Notes under the pieces: generated by a model
What the model saw: the letters and a program-made list of their open reading frames with translations, nothing else
Told to the model about the DNA's origin: nothing
Databases searched by the model: none
Made by a program: the position numbers and the translations under genes
In this document: piece after piece, positions 49,255-59,200 of the stretch
How positions within the stretch are numbered: the first letter of the stretch is position 1
How the letters are laid out: every line of letters starts with the position of its first letter
NCBI GenBank assembly: GCA_016865035.1
Contig: CP018227.1
Location: 1,148,001 to 1,212,000 of the forward strand
Length of the DNA stretch: 64,000 nucleotides
DNA from: Kordiimonadales bacterium IMCC3096
GTDB taxonomy: Bacteria; Pseudomonadota; Alphaproteobacteria; Minwuiales; Minwuiaceae
Direction: 5' to 3'

Positions 49255-49439
49255 GGCCTCGCCAATCTGGCGCAGCGGACGCATGGCGACAAGCTGGCGG
49301 GGCCGTGAAGCCCGTCTCGACGGCGCGGTATCGCGGTGCAGCACGAATTGGCAATCATTGGTGCGCCTCTGTCGAAGCATTGACGGCCAGCATGCCCTTA
49401 AGCTTTCGTGCACAAACTCATGAACGTATGGAGAGCACC

Positions 49440-51515
49440 TTGGCCTATCGCATTTCCGTGGATACCGGAGGAACTTTCACCGACGTGGTCGTGACCGACG
49501 CTCAGGGCCAGATGACCATCGGCAAGGCGCTGACGACCAGGGACCGGATATCCGTCGGCATGAAGGAGGCAATCTCCGCAGCCGCAGGCGAACTGGGGAT
49601 CTCCTTTGGTGAACTGCTGGCCCAGGCCGATCTGCTGATCTATGGCACCACGCGGGCGACCAACGCCATTGTCACCAAGACGGTGGCCAAGACCGCCTTT
49701 GTCACCACGGAAGGGTTCCCCGACATCCTGCTGCTGAAGGAAGGCGGCAAGTTCAATCCGCATGACTTCACGGAGGAATTTCCCGACCCCTACATCCCGC
49801 GCCGCCACACGTTCGAGATTTCGGAGCGCATCGGCGCGCAGGGTCAGGTGACGATCCCGTTCAACGAGGCACAGGCCCGCGCCACGCTGGAAACCATCCG
49901 GGACCGGGGCTTCGAGGCGATTGCCGTCTGCCTGATCTGGTCCATCGCCAACCCGGAGCACGAGCTTGCCATCGGTGCGATGATCCAGGAGATCATGCCC
50001 GACGTGCCGTTCACGCTGTCACATGAACTGATCCCCATCGTCCGCGAGTATCGCCGCGCGTCCGCCACTGCCATCGATGCGTCCCTGAAGCCGCTGATGC
50101 AGTCGCACCTGCGCGGGCTGGAGCAGGACATGCGCGAGGCAGGTTATGCGGGCGAGATCCTGGTCAGCACCACGGCGGGCGGCTGCAACCATGTCGAGGC
50201 ACTGGTGCAGAAGCCGATCTACACCATCGGCTCCGGCCCGGCGATGGCCCCGATCGCGGGCCTCACCTTCTCCCAGGCCGAGGCGATGGGCGACAATGTG
50301 ATCATCTGCGACACGGGCGGCACCACCTTCGACGTCGGGCTGGTGCGCGACGGTCGCCTGACCTTCAGCCGCGATACCTGGCTGGGTGGTCTCTACACGG
50401 GCGACCTGCTGGGTATTTCCTCGGTCGACATGCGCTCCATCGGTGCGGGCGGCGGCTCCATCGCCTGGGTCGACGAAGGCGGGCTGATGCGGGTCGGCCC
50501 GCAGTCGGCAGGCGCCGACCCGGGCCCCGCCTGCTACGGCAACGGCGGCGAGGACCCGACGGTGTCCGATGCGGCCGTGGTGCTCGGATACTTCGATCCG
50601 GATTACTTCCTGGGTGGTCGCATGACGCTGGACGTGGAGGCCGCACGCCGCGCGGTGGCGCGGGTGGCGGAACAGGCCGGCTACACGGTCGAGGAAACGG
50701 CCTTCCGCATCATGGGCCTGGCCAGTGACCTGATGATGCGTGCCATCAGCGACATCACCATCAACGAAGGCTTCAACCCCCGTGAGAGCACCATCGTCGC
50801 GGGCGGCGGCGCGGCAGGGGTCAACATCATGACCATTGCCAGCGAACTTGGCTGCAACCGGGTGATCCTGCCGAAGGTCGCCTCGGCCCTGTCAGCGGCG
50901 GGCATGCAGTTCGCCGACATCGTGGCAGAGGAAGCGACGAGCCTTGTCACCCTGTCGAACCGCTTCGACATGGCAGCGGTCAACGCGACGCTGGAGGAAC
51001 TGGAAGAACGGCTGGAGACGTTCCGGCACACCCTGCCCGGCGGCGGCGACCGCTACCGGCTGGAGTATGTGGCCGAAGCCCGCTATCTGGCACAGGTCTG
51101 GGAACTGGATACCCCGATCGGCGCGTCGCGGTTCCACTCCCAGCAGGATCTCGACAATTTCGTCGAGGCCTTCCACCAGGTACATGAGCGGGTCTTCGCC
51201 GTGCGTGACGAAGGCAGCCCTGTGGAAGTCGTGACCTGGAAGGTCCGGCTGGTCGTGCAGATCTCGGAACCGCCGGTCATCGCCGGGGCCATCGACAGCA
51301 CCTCGGAGGCCGGCAAGCCCACCGTCAGCCGCCAGTGCTATTTCGGGGACGCCACCCCGGTGACCACCCCGATCTACAAGGCATCGGACATCGAACCCGG
51401 TAACCGCATCGACGGCCCGGCGATCATCGAGGAGCCGACGACCACACTTGTCGTCTATCCTGGCATGTCCGCAACCGTCAGCGCGGCTGGCAATTATCGT
51501 CTCGACGTGGCCTGA
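49440..51515 (+). CDS. Hydantoinase/oxoprolinase subunit A (HyuA-type)
   Basis: A 691-residue ATP-dependent subunit. It starts AYRISVDTGGTFTDVVVTD (phosphate loop of the ASKHA/hydantoinase A N-terminus) and has YGTTRATNAIVTKT, TTAGGCNHVEAL, CDTGGTTFDVGLVRDG, GAGGGSIAWVDEGG, GPQSAGADPGPACYG and IVAGGGAAGVN. With HyuB it hydrolyses cyclic amides such as hydantoins, N-methylhydantoin or 5-oxoproline. I set the start at TTG 49440: GGAG lies six bases upstream, and the product then begins MAYRISVD like its relatives. ATG 49428 is in frame but has no ribosome site. HyuB follows 14 bases later. Confidence 0.9.
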   Translation: MAYRISVDTGGTFTDVVVTDAQGQMTIGKALTTRDRISVGMKEAISAAAGELGISFGELLAQADLLIYGTTRATNAIVTKTVAKTAFVTTEGFPDILLLKEGGKFNPHDFTEEFPDPYIPRRHTFEISERIGAQGQVTIPFNEAQARATLETIRDRGFEAIAVCLIWSIANPEHELAIGAMIQEIMPDVPFTLSHELIPIVREYRRASATAIDASLKPLMQSHLRGLEQDMREAGYAGEILVSTTAGGCNHVEALVQKPIYTIGSGPAMAPIAGLTFSQAEAMGDNVIICDTGGTTFDVGLVRDGRLTFSRDTWLGGLYTGDLLGISSVDMRSIGAGGGSIAWVDEGGLMRVGPQSAGADPGPACYGNGGEDPTVSDAAVVLGYFDPDYFLGGRMTLDVEAARRAVARVAEQAGYTVEETAFRIMGLASDLMMRAISDITINEGFNPRESTIVAGGGAAGVNIMTIASELGCNRVILPKVASALSAAGMQFADIVAEEATSLVTLSNRFDMAAVNATLEELEERLETFRHTLPGGGDRYRLEYVAEARYLAQVWELDTPIGASRFHSQQDLDNFVEAFHQVHERVFAVRDEGSPVEVVTWKVRLVVQISEPPVIAGAIDSTSEAGKPTVSRQCYFGDATPVTTPIYKASDIEPGNRIDGPAIIEEPTTTLVVYPGMSATVSAAGNYRLDVA

Positions 51516-51529
51516 AAGGAGTCCCTCCC

Positions 51530-53320
51530 ATGACTGAAGCCAAGAACGAGAAATTCGATTCCTACATGACCGCGATCATCGCCAACCGCGTTGACGGCAT
51601 CATCCGGGAAATGACCAACACCCTGCTGCGTGCCGCGCGATCCGCCGTGATCAACAGCGCGCGGGACTTCAGCTGTTCCATCTGCACCGGTGACAACAAG
51701 TTGCTGGCTGCGGCGGAGGGCCTGCCGATCCACATCTTCGGCAGCCACATGCAGTCCAAGGCCATGACCGACTTCAACGACGACATCCGCGAAGGCGACT
51801 GCTACCTGCACAATGACCCCTATTCGGGCAACACCCACGCCGCCGACCATACCTTCCTGGTGCCGGTGTTCTTCGAGGGAGAGCACATGTTCACCGCGGT
51901 GGCCAAGGCGCACCAGGCGGACATCGGCAATTCCCTGCCGACCACCTACATGGCCAGTGCCAAGGACCAGTACGAGGAAGGTGCCCTGATCTTCCCGGCG
52001 GTGCGCATCCAGCGTGACTACAAGAACATCGATGATGTGGTGCGCATGTGCCGTTCCCGCATCCGGGTGCCAGGTCAGTGGTACGGCGATTATCTGGCCG
52101 GCATCGGTTCCGCCCGGATCGGCGAACGGCGCCTGAAGGAGCTTTGCGAGAAATACGGCAAGGACACCATCAAGGCCTTCATCCGCGACTGGTTCGACTA
52201 TTCGGAGGAGCGCATGGCCCAGGCCATCGCCAAGCTGCCGAAATCGACCCTGAAGAATTCCGGCGCGCATGACCCCTATGGCGACCTGCTGCCGGAAGGC
52301 ATTCCGCTGAATGTGGAGGTGCGGGTCGACCCGGATGAGCAGATGATCGATGTCGATCTGACCGACAATATCGACAATGTGGATTGCGGCCTGAACGAGA
52401 GTGAGGCCTGTGCCTCTGCCTCGACCATCGCCGGTGTGTTCAATTCGCTGGACCCGACAGTGCCGCGCAATTCGGGCTCCTTCCGCCGTATCCGCCTGCA
52501 CCTGAAGGAAGGTGCCATCGCCGGTCGGCCGAAGTTCCCGCACAGCTGTTCGGTGTCCACCACCAATGTCGCCGACCGCCTGATCAATATCGTCCAGTCC
52601 GCCTTCGCGGAGATCGGCGATGGCTGGGGTCTGGCTGAAGGCGGCGTCGGCATGGGCGCGGGCTTCGCCGTGGTGTCGGGCAAGGACGACCGCTCCGACG
52701 CCGAGCCCTACGTGAACCAGCTGATCATCGCCAGTTCCGGTGGCCCCGCGGGCCCGAACGCGGACGGCTGGATCACCTATGGTCTTCCGGTCGTGGCCGG
52801 GCTGATGTATCGCGACTCGGTGGAGATCGACGAACTGAAGCATCCGCTGCAGTTCCAGTATCTGCGCATCGTCACCGGCAGTGGCGGCGCCGGGCGGCGG
52901 CGCGGCGCACCGGCCATGGAACTTTCCTACGGCCCGACGGAACTGCCGATGGATGTGCTCTGGCCCTGTGACGGCACCATCTACGCACCGAAGGGTGTCC
53001 GGGGCGGGGACGCCGGCTCGGCCTGCCAGCACTTCAAGGTCAGCGCCAACGGGCTGGAAGAGGAACTGCCCAGCATCGTCGAGGTCCAGTTGAAGAAGGG
53101 CGAGCGGGTGCGCGGCAATCACTCCGGCGGTGGCGGCTACGGCAGCCCGCTCGACCGCGATCCGCGCAAGGTCCTGAAGGATGTGCTGGAACGCTATGAA
53201 ACCCCCGACCGGGCCCGCGACATCTATGGTGTCGTGCTGACCGGGTCAGGCGACGACGAGACCCTGGCACTCGACCTTGCCGCCACCGAGAAGCTGCGCG
53301 CGGAACGCGCCGCCGCGTGA
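51530..53320 (+). CDS. Hydantoinase/oxoprolinase subunit B (HyuB-type)
   Basis: A 596-residue partner of the A subunit. Features are NRVDGIIREMTNTLLRAARSAVINSARDFSCSICTGDNKLLAAAEGLPIHI, GDCYLHNDPYSGNTHAADHTFLVPVFF (metal-binding His/Asp), LNESEACASASTIAGVFNSLDPTVPRNSGSFRRI, and a glycine-rich RGNHSGGGGYGSP end. Length is at the usual 550-600. AAAGGAG precedes the ATG. It ends 32 bases before a strong hairpin. Confidence 0.92.
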   Translation: MTEAKNEKFDSYMTAIIANRVDGIIREMTNTLLRAARSAVINSARDFSCSICTGDNKLLAAAEGLPIHIFGSHMQSKAMTDFNDDIREGDCYLHNDPYSGNTHAADHTFLVPVFFEGEHMFTAVAKAHQADIGNSLPTTYMASAKDQYEEGALIFPAVRIQRDYKNIDDVVRMCRSRIRVPGQWYGDYLAGIGSARIGERRLKELCEKYGKDTIKAFIRDWFDYSEERMAQAIAKLPKSTLKNSGAHDPYGDLLPEGIPLNVEVRVDPDEQMIDVDLTDNIDNVDCGLNESEACASASTIAGVFNSLDPTVPRNSGSFRRIRLHLKEGAIAGRPKFPHSCSVSTTNVADRLINIVQSAFAEIGDGWGLAEGGVGMGAGFAVVSGKDDRSDAEPYVNQLIIASSGGPAGPNADGWITYGLPVVAGLMYRDSVEIDELKHPLQFQYLRIVTGSGGAGRRRGAPAMELSYGPTELPMDVLWPCDGTIYAPKGVRGGDAGSACQHFKVSANGLEEELPSIVEVQLKKGERVRGNHSGGGGYGSPLDRDPRKVLKDVLERYETPDRARDIYGVVLTGSGDDETLALDLAATEKLRAERAAA

Positions 53321-53352
53321 CCGGAACCCGGCCTGTCCGGGTCTGAAGAAAG

Positions 53353-53381
53353 CCCCTTCCTCCCCTTCAGGGGGGAAGGGG
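53353..53381. terminator. Bidirectional terminator-like hairpin
   Basis: CCCCTTCC-T-CCCC (53353-53365) pairs with GGGGGGAAGGGG (53370-53381), a 12-bp stem with one bulged T and a 4-base loop. It sits between the convergent hyuB and M24 genes. Confidence 0.65.
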
Positions 53382-53390
53382 ACACCCCAC

Positions 53391-54554
53391 CTACCGACCA
53401 CCGCCCGCGATGATGATCTCCCGAGGGTAGTCGGTCAGGTAGTCGCAACCGTCGGCCGTCACCACGATGGAATCGCCGATACGCCCGCCAAGGCTGCCGT
53501 CCAGACTGATCCCGCCGTCAACGGCGAAGGTCATGCCTGGTTGCAGGATGGTGGTGTCCCCGGCCTTGAGTTCGGGAGCCTCCAGATACGACATGCCGAT
53601 GGAGCGACCGGTGCGATAGCCGGTGACATAGCCGCGTTCGCCATAGACGGCGTTGGCGGCCTCCGCCACGGATTCCGCCGTCACGCCCGGACGGATCGCG
53701 GCAATCGCCGCCTGTTGCGCGTCGATGGCGGCCTGCTGCACCCGGGCGGCATCATCGGTAACCTCGCCGACAAAGAACATGCGGTCGAACCCGAGCTTGT
53801 AGAGCTTGAACTGCGCCATGTTGCAGAAGCAAAAGTAGACCGGATCGCCCACCGCCAGCGGCTTCACGCTGGCACGGCGATGCACCATCGAGGTGTCGCG
53901 GCCCGACTGCATGACCTGCAGATTGTGGATCATGGGGGAAACAAAGGCCTCCCACCCCCGCGCTGTCAGAAACCCGGCGGCCTTGCGTGTCCCGGCATTG
54001 ATCACCGCCAGCGCGGCCTCGTACTCCGGCACGCCTGCAGCCAGCGCGCCCTCCGCCGCCACCATCATTGCCCCGGCGATCTCCCCGGCCTGGCGCATGA
54101 CGGTGATCTCTTCCGACGACTTGATCATGCGCATCGGCCCCAGCACCGGTGCAATGTCGGTCAGAAGCGTGTCCGGCAAGCTGCTGTCGAACCAGTTGCG
54201 CACGATGGCGGGCAAGGTCGCGGTCTCCACCGCGACGTGCCTGTGCCGGTCCCCCAGCACGCGCGCCAGAACGGTTTCCCAGCGGTTGGCGCCCGCATCC
54301 TCCCAGGTCTCGATCCGACTGACCCAGGTCATGGAACCCACCATCTCGCTTTCCATCAGTGGGGTGAGAACCGTTGGCTCCTCGTCCGGGCGGATGATCA
54401 GGAATGTCGGGCGACCAAACTCCACGGACAGATAGCCCCAGAATCCGGCCAGCCAGGCAATTGAGCTTTCGTCGGTCAGGACGGCGACCTCGATCCCCTC
54501 CTCCCGCATCCGCTGCTGAAACGCGATGGTCCGTTGGCGTGCCTGCTCCAGCAT
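53391..54554 (-). CDS. Creatinase-like M24-fold protein lacking metal ligands
   Basis: A 387-residue protein with an N-terminal creatinase domain (about 1-140) and a pita-bread M24 domain. In M24 aminopeptidases five ligands (Asp, Asp, His, Glu, Glu) bind metals. Here the corresponding segments read VYFCFCNM / LGFDRMF, GRSIGMSYLEAPE (no GHGIG His), FAVDGGIS (not VEPG) and GRIGDSIVV (not RIEDT), so all five seem lost. Metal-free members include creatinase and ectoine-hydrolase-like enzymes that cleave C-N bonds, so a similar hydrolase is likely. ATG 54554 is preceded by AGGGAG. It is divergent from the racemase-like gene. Confidence 0.82.
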   Translation of the reverse strand: MLEQARQRTIAFQQRMREEGIEVAVLTDESSIAWLAGFWGYLSVEFGRPTFLIIRPDEEPTVLTPLMESEMVGSMTWVSRIETWEDAGANRWETVLARVLGDRHRHVAVETATLPAIVRNWFDSSLPDTLLTDIAPVLGPMRMIKSSEEITVMRQAGEIAGAMMVAAEGALAAGVPEYEAALAVINAGTRKAAGFLTARGWEAFVSPMIHNLQVMQSGRDTSMVHRRASVKPLAVGDPVYFCFCNMAQFKLYKLGFDRMFFVGEVTDDAARVQQAAIDAQQAAIAAIRPGVTAESVAEAANAVYGERGYVTGYRTGRSIGMSYLEAPELKAGDTTILQPGMTFAVDGGISLDGSLGGRIGDSIVVTADGCDYLTDYPREIIIAGGGR

Positions 54555-54671
54555 CAGTGCGTCTCCCTCAAGGTCTTCTGTCCGGTCAGCCTTCCGCCGA
54601 CACCGGTGGTCGCATTCGGAACTGGTACGACGTTCAGGCACGTGGAATTCTTGCAACAGATTGGGAGCGCG

Positions 54672-55436
54672 ATGCGGATGACGCAATATCCACCAGCGAC
54701 ACGGAATGTCCGGTTCGACGCCGGTCGTCATCACCGCGCCAAGATCGGTTTCGTGCTGCTGGCGACCGAGCAGACGATCGAGGATGACATGATGCGCCAC
54801 GCGCCGGACGGCGTCGGCATGCATTTCACCCGCGCTGCCATCCCCGACTCCATCACCAATGCCACGCTTGCGGCGCAGGCCGACCGGCTGGCCGGGGCGG
54901 CCACAACCCTGCTGCCGGACGGATCACTGGATGTCGTCTGCTACGCCTGCACCTCCGGCAGTCTGGTGATCGGGGAGGACCGGGTCCTCGCTGAACTGAA
55001 CCGGGGCGCACCGAAGGCGAGGGCCACATCGCTGATCACCGGCGTCATCCGCGCCCTGCGCGCTGTTCACGCCAGACGGATCGTCGTGGCAACGCCTTAC
55101 CTCGACGAGATCAATCACCGCGAGACCGAGTATCTGGAGCGGGCGGGCTTCGAGGTGCTCGACATTCAGGGCCTGAACCTGGAGAAGGACAGCGACATGA
55201 TCCGGGTAACCCCCGACTTTATCCGGGAATTCGCCATGTCCCTCGATCGGCCCGACGCGGATGCAATCTTCGTTTCCTGCGGTGCGCTGCGGACGCTGGA
55301 CGTCGTGCAGCGGCTGGAGGAACAGTCGGACAAGCCGGTCATCGCCAGCAATCAGGCGATGCTCTGGGACACCCTGCGGCTGGCGGGCATCGATGACCGG
55401 CTGGACGGGCTCGGCCGCCTGCTGCATCTGCCATGA
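54672..55436 (+). CDS. Asp/Glu racemase superfamily enzyme (maleate isomerase / arylmalonate decarboxylase-like)
   Basis: A 254-residue protein. RAKIGFVLLATEQTIEDDM starts the fold, Cys93 lies in VVCYACTSGS, and a second Cys (203) lies in FVSCGALRTLDVV. These are the two catalytic Cys positions of maleate cis-trans isomerases. TPYLDEINHRETEYLERAGFEVL supports the same family, which also holds arylmalonate decarboxylase with one Cys. It probably isomerises a cis-dicarboxylate derived from ring cleavage. ATG 54672 (GGGAG four bases upstream) or 54678 (ten bases) is possible. Its stop overlaps the nitrilase start (ATGA). Confidence 0.85.
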   Translation: MRMTQYPPATRNVRFDAGRHHRAKIGFVLLATEQTIEDDMMRHAPDGVGMHFTRAAIPDSITNATLAAQADRLAGAATTLLPDGSLDVVCYACTSGSLVIGEDRVLAELNRGAPKARATSLITGVIRALRAVHARRIVVATPYLDEINHRETEYLERAGFEVLDIQGLNLEKDSDMIRVTPDFIREFAMSLDRPDADAIFVSCGALRTLDVVQRLEEQSDKPVIASNQAMLWDTLRLAGIDDRLDGLGRLLHLP

Positions 55437-56206
55437 GGGTTGCGGTGTTCCAGTGTGATCTGGCTGGCGCGGATGCGGAGGCGCGTCTGGCGAGGCTGTA
55501 TCAGGTGATGCAACAGGCACAGGCCGATCTGCTGCTCTGCCCGGAACTGTTCATGTCCGGCTATCACGTCGGTGACCGCATCCGGCAACTGGCCGAAGGG
55601 CAGGACGGCCCCTTCGCCCGTCGCGTTTCGGAGATCGCCAGAACGACGGGGACGGCGGTCGCCTATGGCTACCCGGAAGCGGCAGGGGGCCGGATCTACA
55701 ACAGTGCGCTCTGCATCGGGCGTGATGGTGAGGCGCTGGCCAACCACAGGAAGCTCGTCATTCCGCCCGGACCGGAGGTCGGGCATTTCACGGCAGGCGA
55801 AGGCCTGACCCTGTTCGACCTCCACGGCATCCGGATCGCCCTGCTGATCTGCTACGACATCGAATTTCCCGAGGCTGCGCGTGCGGCTTCTGCAGCGGGC
55901 GCGGAAGTGATCCTCGCCCCCACCGCGCTTGCCGCGCAATGGGCAGTCGTTGCCGAAAGGGTGATTCCGGCACGCGCCTTCGAGAACGGCACCCACATAG
56001 TCTATGCCAATCACGCCGGAACGGAAAATGGACTCAATTACGCCGGATCAAGCGTGATTCTCGACCCGGTCGGGGGTGATCAGGCCCGTGCAGGCGCAAC
56101 GGAAGCCGTAATCATGGCAGATATGGATCCTGACCAGGTCCGCAGCGCGCGCACCAGACTGCCCTATCTGCGGGATGTGGCAGCCCTGCGGGACCGGCTG
56201 GTCTGA
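55433..56206 (+). CDS. Carbon-nitrogen hydrolase (nitrilase superfamily)
   Basis: A 257-residue amidase/nitrilase-fold enzyme with the full triad: Glu38 (LLCPELFMSGY), Lys107 (NHRKLVIPPG) and Cys140 (LLICYDIEFPEAAR). It hydrolyses amides, carbamoyl groups or nitriles; the spacing and size fit aliphatic amidase or N-carbamoyl-like branches better than plant-type nitrilases. It is translationally coupled to the racemase-like gene, so both probably act on successive products of the same nitrogen compound. Confidence 0.9.
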   Translation: MRVAVFQCDLAGADAEARLARLYQVMQQAQADLLLCPELFMSGYHVGDRIRQLAEGQDGPFARRVSEIARTTGTAVAYGYPEAAGGRIYNSALCIGRDGEALANHRKLVIPPGPEVGHFTAGEGLTLFDLHGIRIALLICYDIEFPEAARAASAAGAEVILAPTALAAQWAVVAERVIPARAFENGTHIVYANHAGTENGLNYAGSSVILDPVGGDQARAGATEAVIMADMDPDQVRSARTRLPYLRDVAALRDRLV

Positions 56207-56212
56207 GCCGGA

Positions 56213-59200
56213 TCAGTTCTGGCGCAGCAACTGCTCCGCCCGGTCGAAGCGTTCCATCTCGATCAGCAAGGCAACATAATCGGCCAGCAGGGAACGGTCG
56301 GTGGGGCGTTCCGCGACAAGCCCTTCGTAGACCGCAACCGCCTCCTCATCCGCACCAATGGCACTGAGGCCGGTCGCCTTCCGGCGCCGGGTCTCGAAGT
56401 CATCCTCCCCCTTCGCGGCAATGCGTTTCAGCATCTCGCGATAGGCGGCACGGCCCTCCTGCGGGCGGTTCATGCCAGAAAGGGACAGCCCGTAGTAGTA
56501 CCAGGGCCGATGGTCGGCGCGCTGCTCGGCGTCGGCAACGCGGAAGAACCGGTCCAGGACCTCGACCGCCTTCTCGGCGCGCCCGGCGAACGCAAAGGTG
56601 CGGCCTGCCTGCAGCAACCGGTCGGGATCATCGCCGATCCGGCCCAGCAACTTCTCCCAGGCCTGGACCGCCACGTCCGGCTTGGCAGCCTGTTCCGCCC
56701 AGTCCGCCATCTGCAGCAGGGGTCGAGTCTCGTCAGTCGGCGGGATCAGGCGGCTGAGCACCTGCCCCACCTCATCGAAGCCACGTTCCGCGATCAGCGC
56801 ATTGATGTAGGGGGCGAGCACCGGATCCGTCCCCGACAATGGTGGTCCGGGCGCCACGAGCGCGATGGTCCGCGACGTGGCGCCGACGTCATTCAGCAGT
56901 TGCAGCCAGGCCGCACGCTCTGCAGCGGTTCCTGCGGACCGGGCACGGCGCGAGAGCCATTCCAGCCCGCGTTCCGGCGGGCGCGGCCCCCAGAGAAACA
57001 CGAGCTGCTGCACATCGGGCGAATCCGGTCGCGCATCCTGTGCCAGCAGGCTGAAGGCCTGCTCAGCCGCCGGTTTGGCCCCCAGATCAAGCAGCCGGAA
57101 CGCGGCATTGCGGCGATCCTGGTCACTCAGACGCTTGTCGATCGACCGCAGCGTCACCCAGGCGATCAGATCGTCCTGTCGGCCGGCGGTCGCCAGCGCC
57201 TCCTCATACACCGGGGGCCAGGGGCCGGTCGGCTCCGCCCGCGCGATCTTCTCCAGGAACGGCAGGGCGCGGACGGGTCCGGCAACCTCCAGCAATTCGT
57301 AGAGCAGCAGGTCGCGCCGGGCTGCGGGCGGGTTGGATTGCAGGCGCCGGACGATGACATCGCCGCGTTCCTTGTCCGCCTTGGCCAGACGCAGCGCCTG
57401 CACATAGGCCTCATCCCACTTCGCCGGGTCGGCCTTTGCCAGATCGCGCAGGGCCGGCAGCGCCACATCCCCCAGTCCCGCGTCCAGCAGGGCGAACAGC
57501 AATCCCTCCCGCGTGGCCGCATCCATGGTCGGATCGGCAAGTGCGGTTTCCGCAAAGCGGCGCAGGTCCGCCGGGTCACCGCCACGGCCAAGGGCCGCGA
57601 CATAGGCACTGCGGACCTCCGCTGTCCCGGGCAGCAGGGCGCGCAGGATCGGCACCGCTTCCTCCGCCCGACCGGCCGCGGTCAGTGCCTGGCCCCAGAC
57701 GAGCGATGCCTCGTTGCCCGGATAGAGCCGCTGCAGCTTCTCCGCTGCCGCGAACGCCAGATCGGGTTTCGCCCCCTGCGCGGCGAGATAATAGATGTCG
57801 GAGAGCACCTGACGGCCGGGCTGCGGTGTCGCCTTCAGCCAGGCAAGCACCGGTTCGGCCGTGCCCGACTGGGTCTCAAGTCGCGCCCAGCCCTCCTGCA
57901 CCTGCGGCGCGGGCCGCTGTTCCCGCAGGCTCCGCAGCAGCGGCAGCCCCTCCCTCGCCTTGCCGAGTTCGAGGTAGAGGTTGGCGAGATTGGCAATGGC
58001 AAAGGGTGGTGTCGCGGGATCACGCACCACGGTCTCCAGCAACGCCAGCGCACGCGCATTCTCGCCCAGATCGGTCAGCGTCCGCGCGATGGACAGTCGC
58101 GTGGCAAGGGGCGGGTTCGGAACAGCCAGCGCCTTCTCGACCCATTCCCGCGCGGCCTTGTTGTCACCCCGTGCGACCGCGATACGCGCCGCCATGGCCG
58201 GCCGTCTGGCCAGGAAGTCCTGGCCGGTTTCCGCCAGCAGCCAGTCGATCAGGGCGAAGTCGCCTTCCTCCGCCGCATTCTCGGCCAGCGAGGCAATCGT
58301 GTCTTCCGGCAGCAGGCGCGGATTCTGCCGCCGCGCTTCGGCAAAGGCGAGTTGCGGCTGGTCCAGTTCGATGGCCAGCGCCATCAGGTCGTCGGCGAGC
58401 AGCAATGGCTGCGGCTCGCCTGCCGCGCGATCCTGCAGGAAGGCCAGCGCCTGCGGCTTCCGTCCCACTGCGGAAAGTGCGGCGACATAGGCTTCCGCAT
58501 CCTCCGGTGTACCGGGCAGCAATTCCTTCAGGATCGGCAAGGCCTCCTCCGCCCGACCGCGCGCGATGAGGGCATTGGCATAGATCCGGCGCGTGCGCTC
58601 ATCCTGCTGCAGCTGGTAGAGGCGCGTCGCGGCATCGAAGGCCAGGGGCTCCGCCCCGCTCTCCGCCGCCAGGAAGTAGATGTCCTCCAGCAACTGCCGG
58701 TTCGTTACGCGGGCACGGGTCAGCCACTCCTGCACCTTTCGCGGATCACCGGCACGGGTCTCCAGCCGTGCCCAGCCAGCCTGAACCTGGGTCTCGGAGC
58801 GTTGCTCGGCCAGGGACCGCATCAGCGGCAGGCCATCGCGGGCGCGATCCAGTTCCAGATAGAGGGCGGCGAGATTGCCGATTGCCCATGCCGGTGTGTC
58901 CGGATCGCGGGCCAGACCTTCCAGGCGCTTCAGGGCACCCGCCTGATCACCAAGCTCTGCCTGCACCCGCGCCAGATCGATGCGGTCATTCAGGCGCAGG
59001 TCCGGCAGGGCACTGGCCCTGGCCAGCCATTCCGCTGCAGCCTCGCGGTCATTGCGCGCGATGGCGATACGGGCGGCGGTGACGGGTCGCGCCTGCAGGA
59101 ACGCCGGACCGAGCGTGGACAGCAGCTTGTCGATGAGTTCGAACCGGCCTTCCAGTGCCGCGGTCTCCGCCAGATAGGCGACAGTATCCCCCGGCAGACG

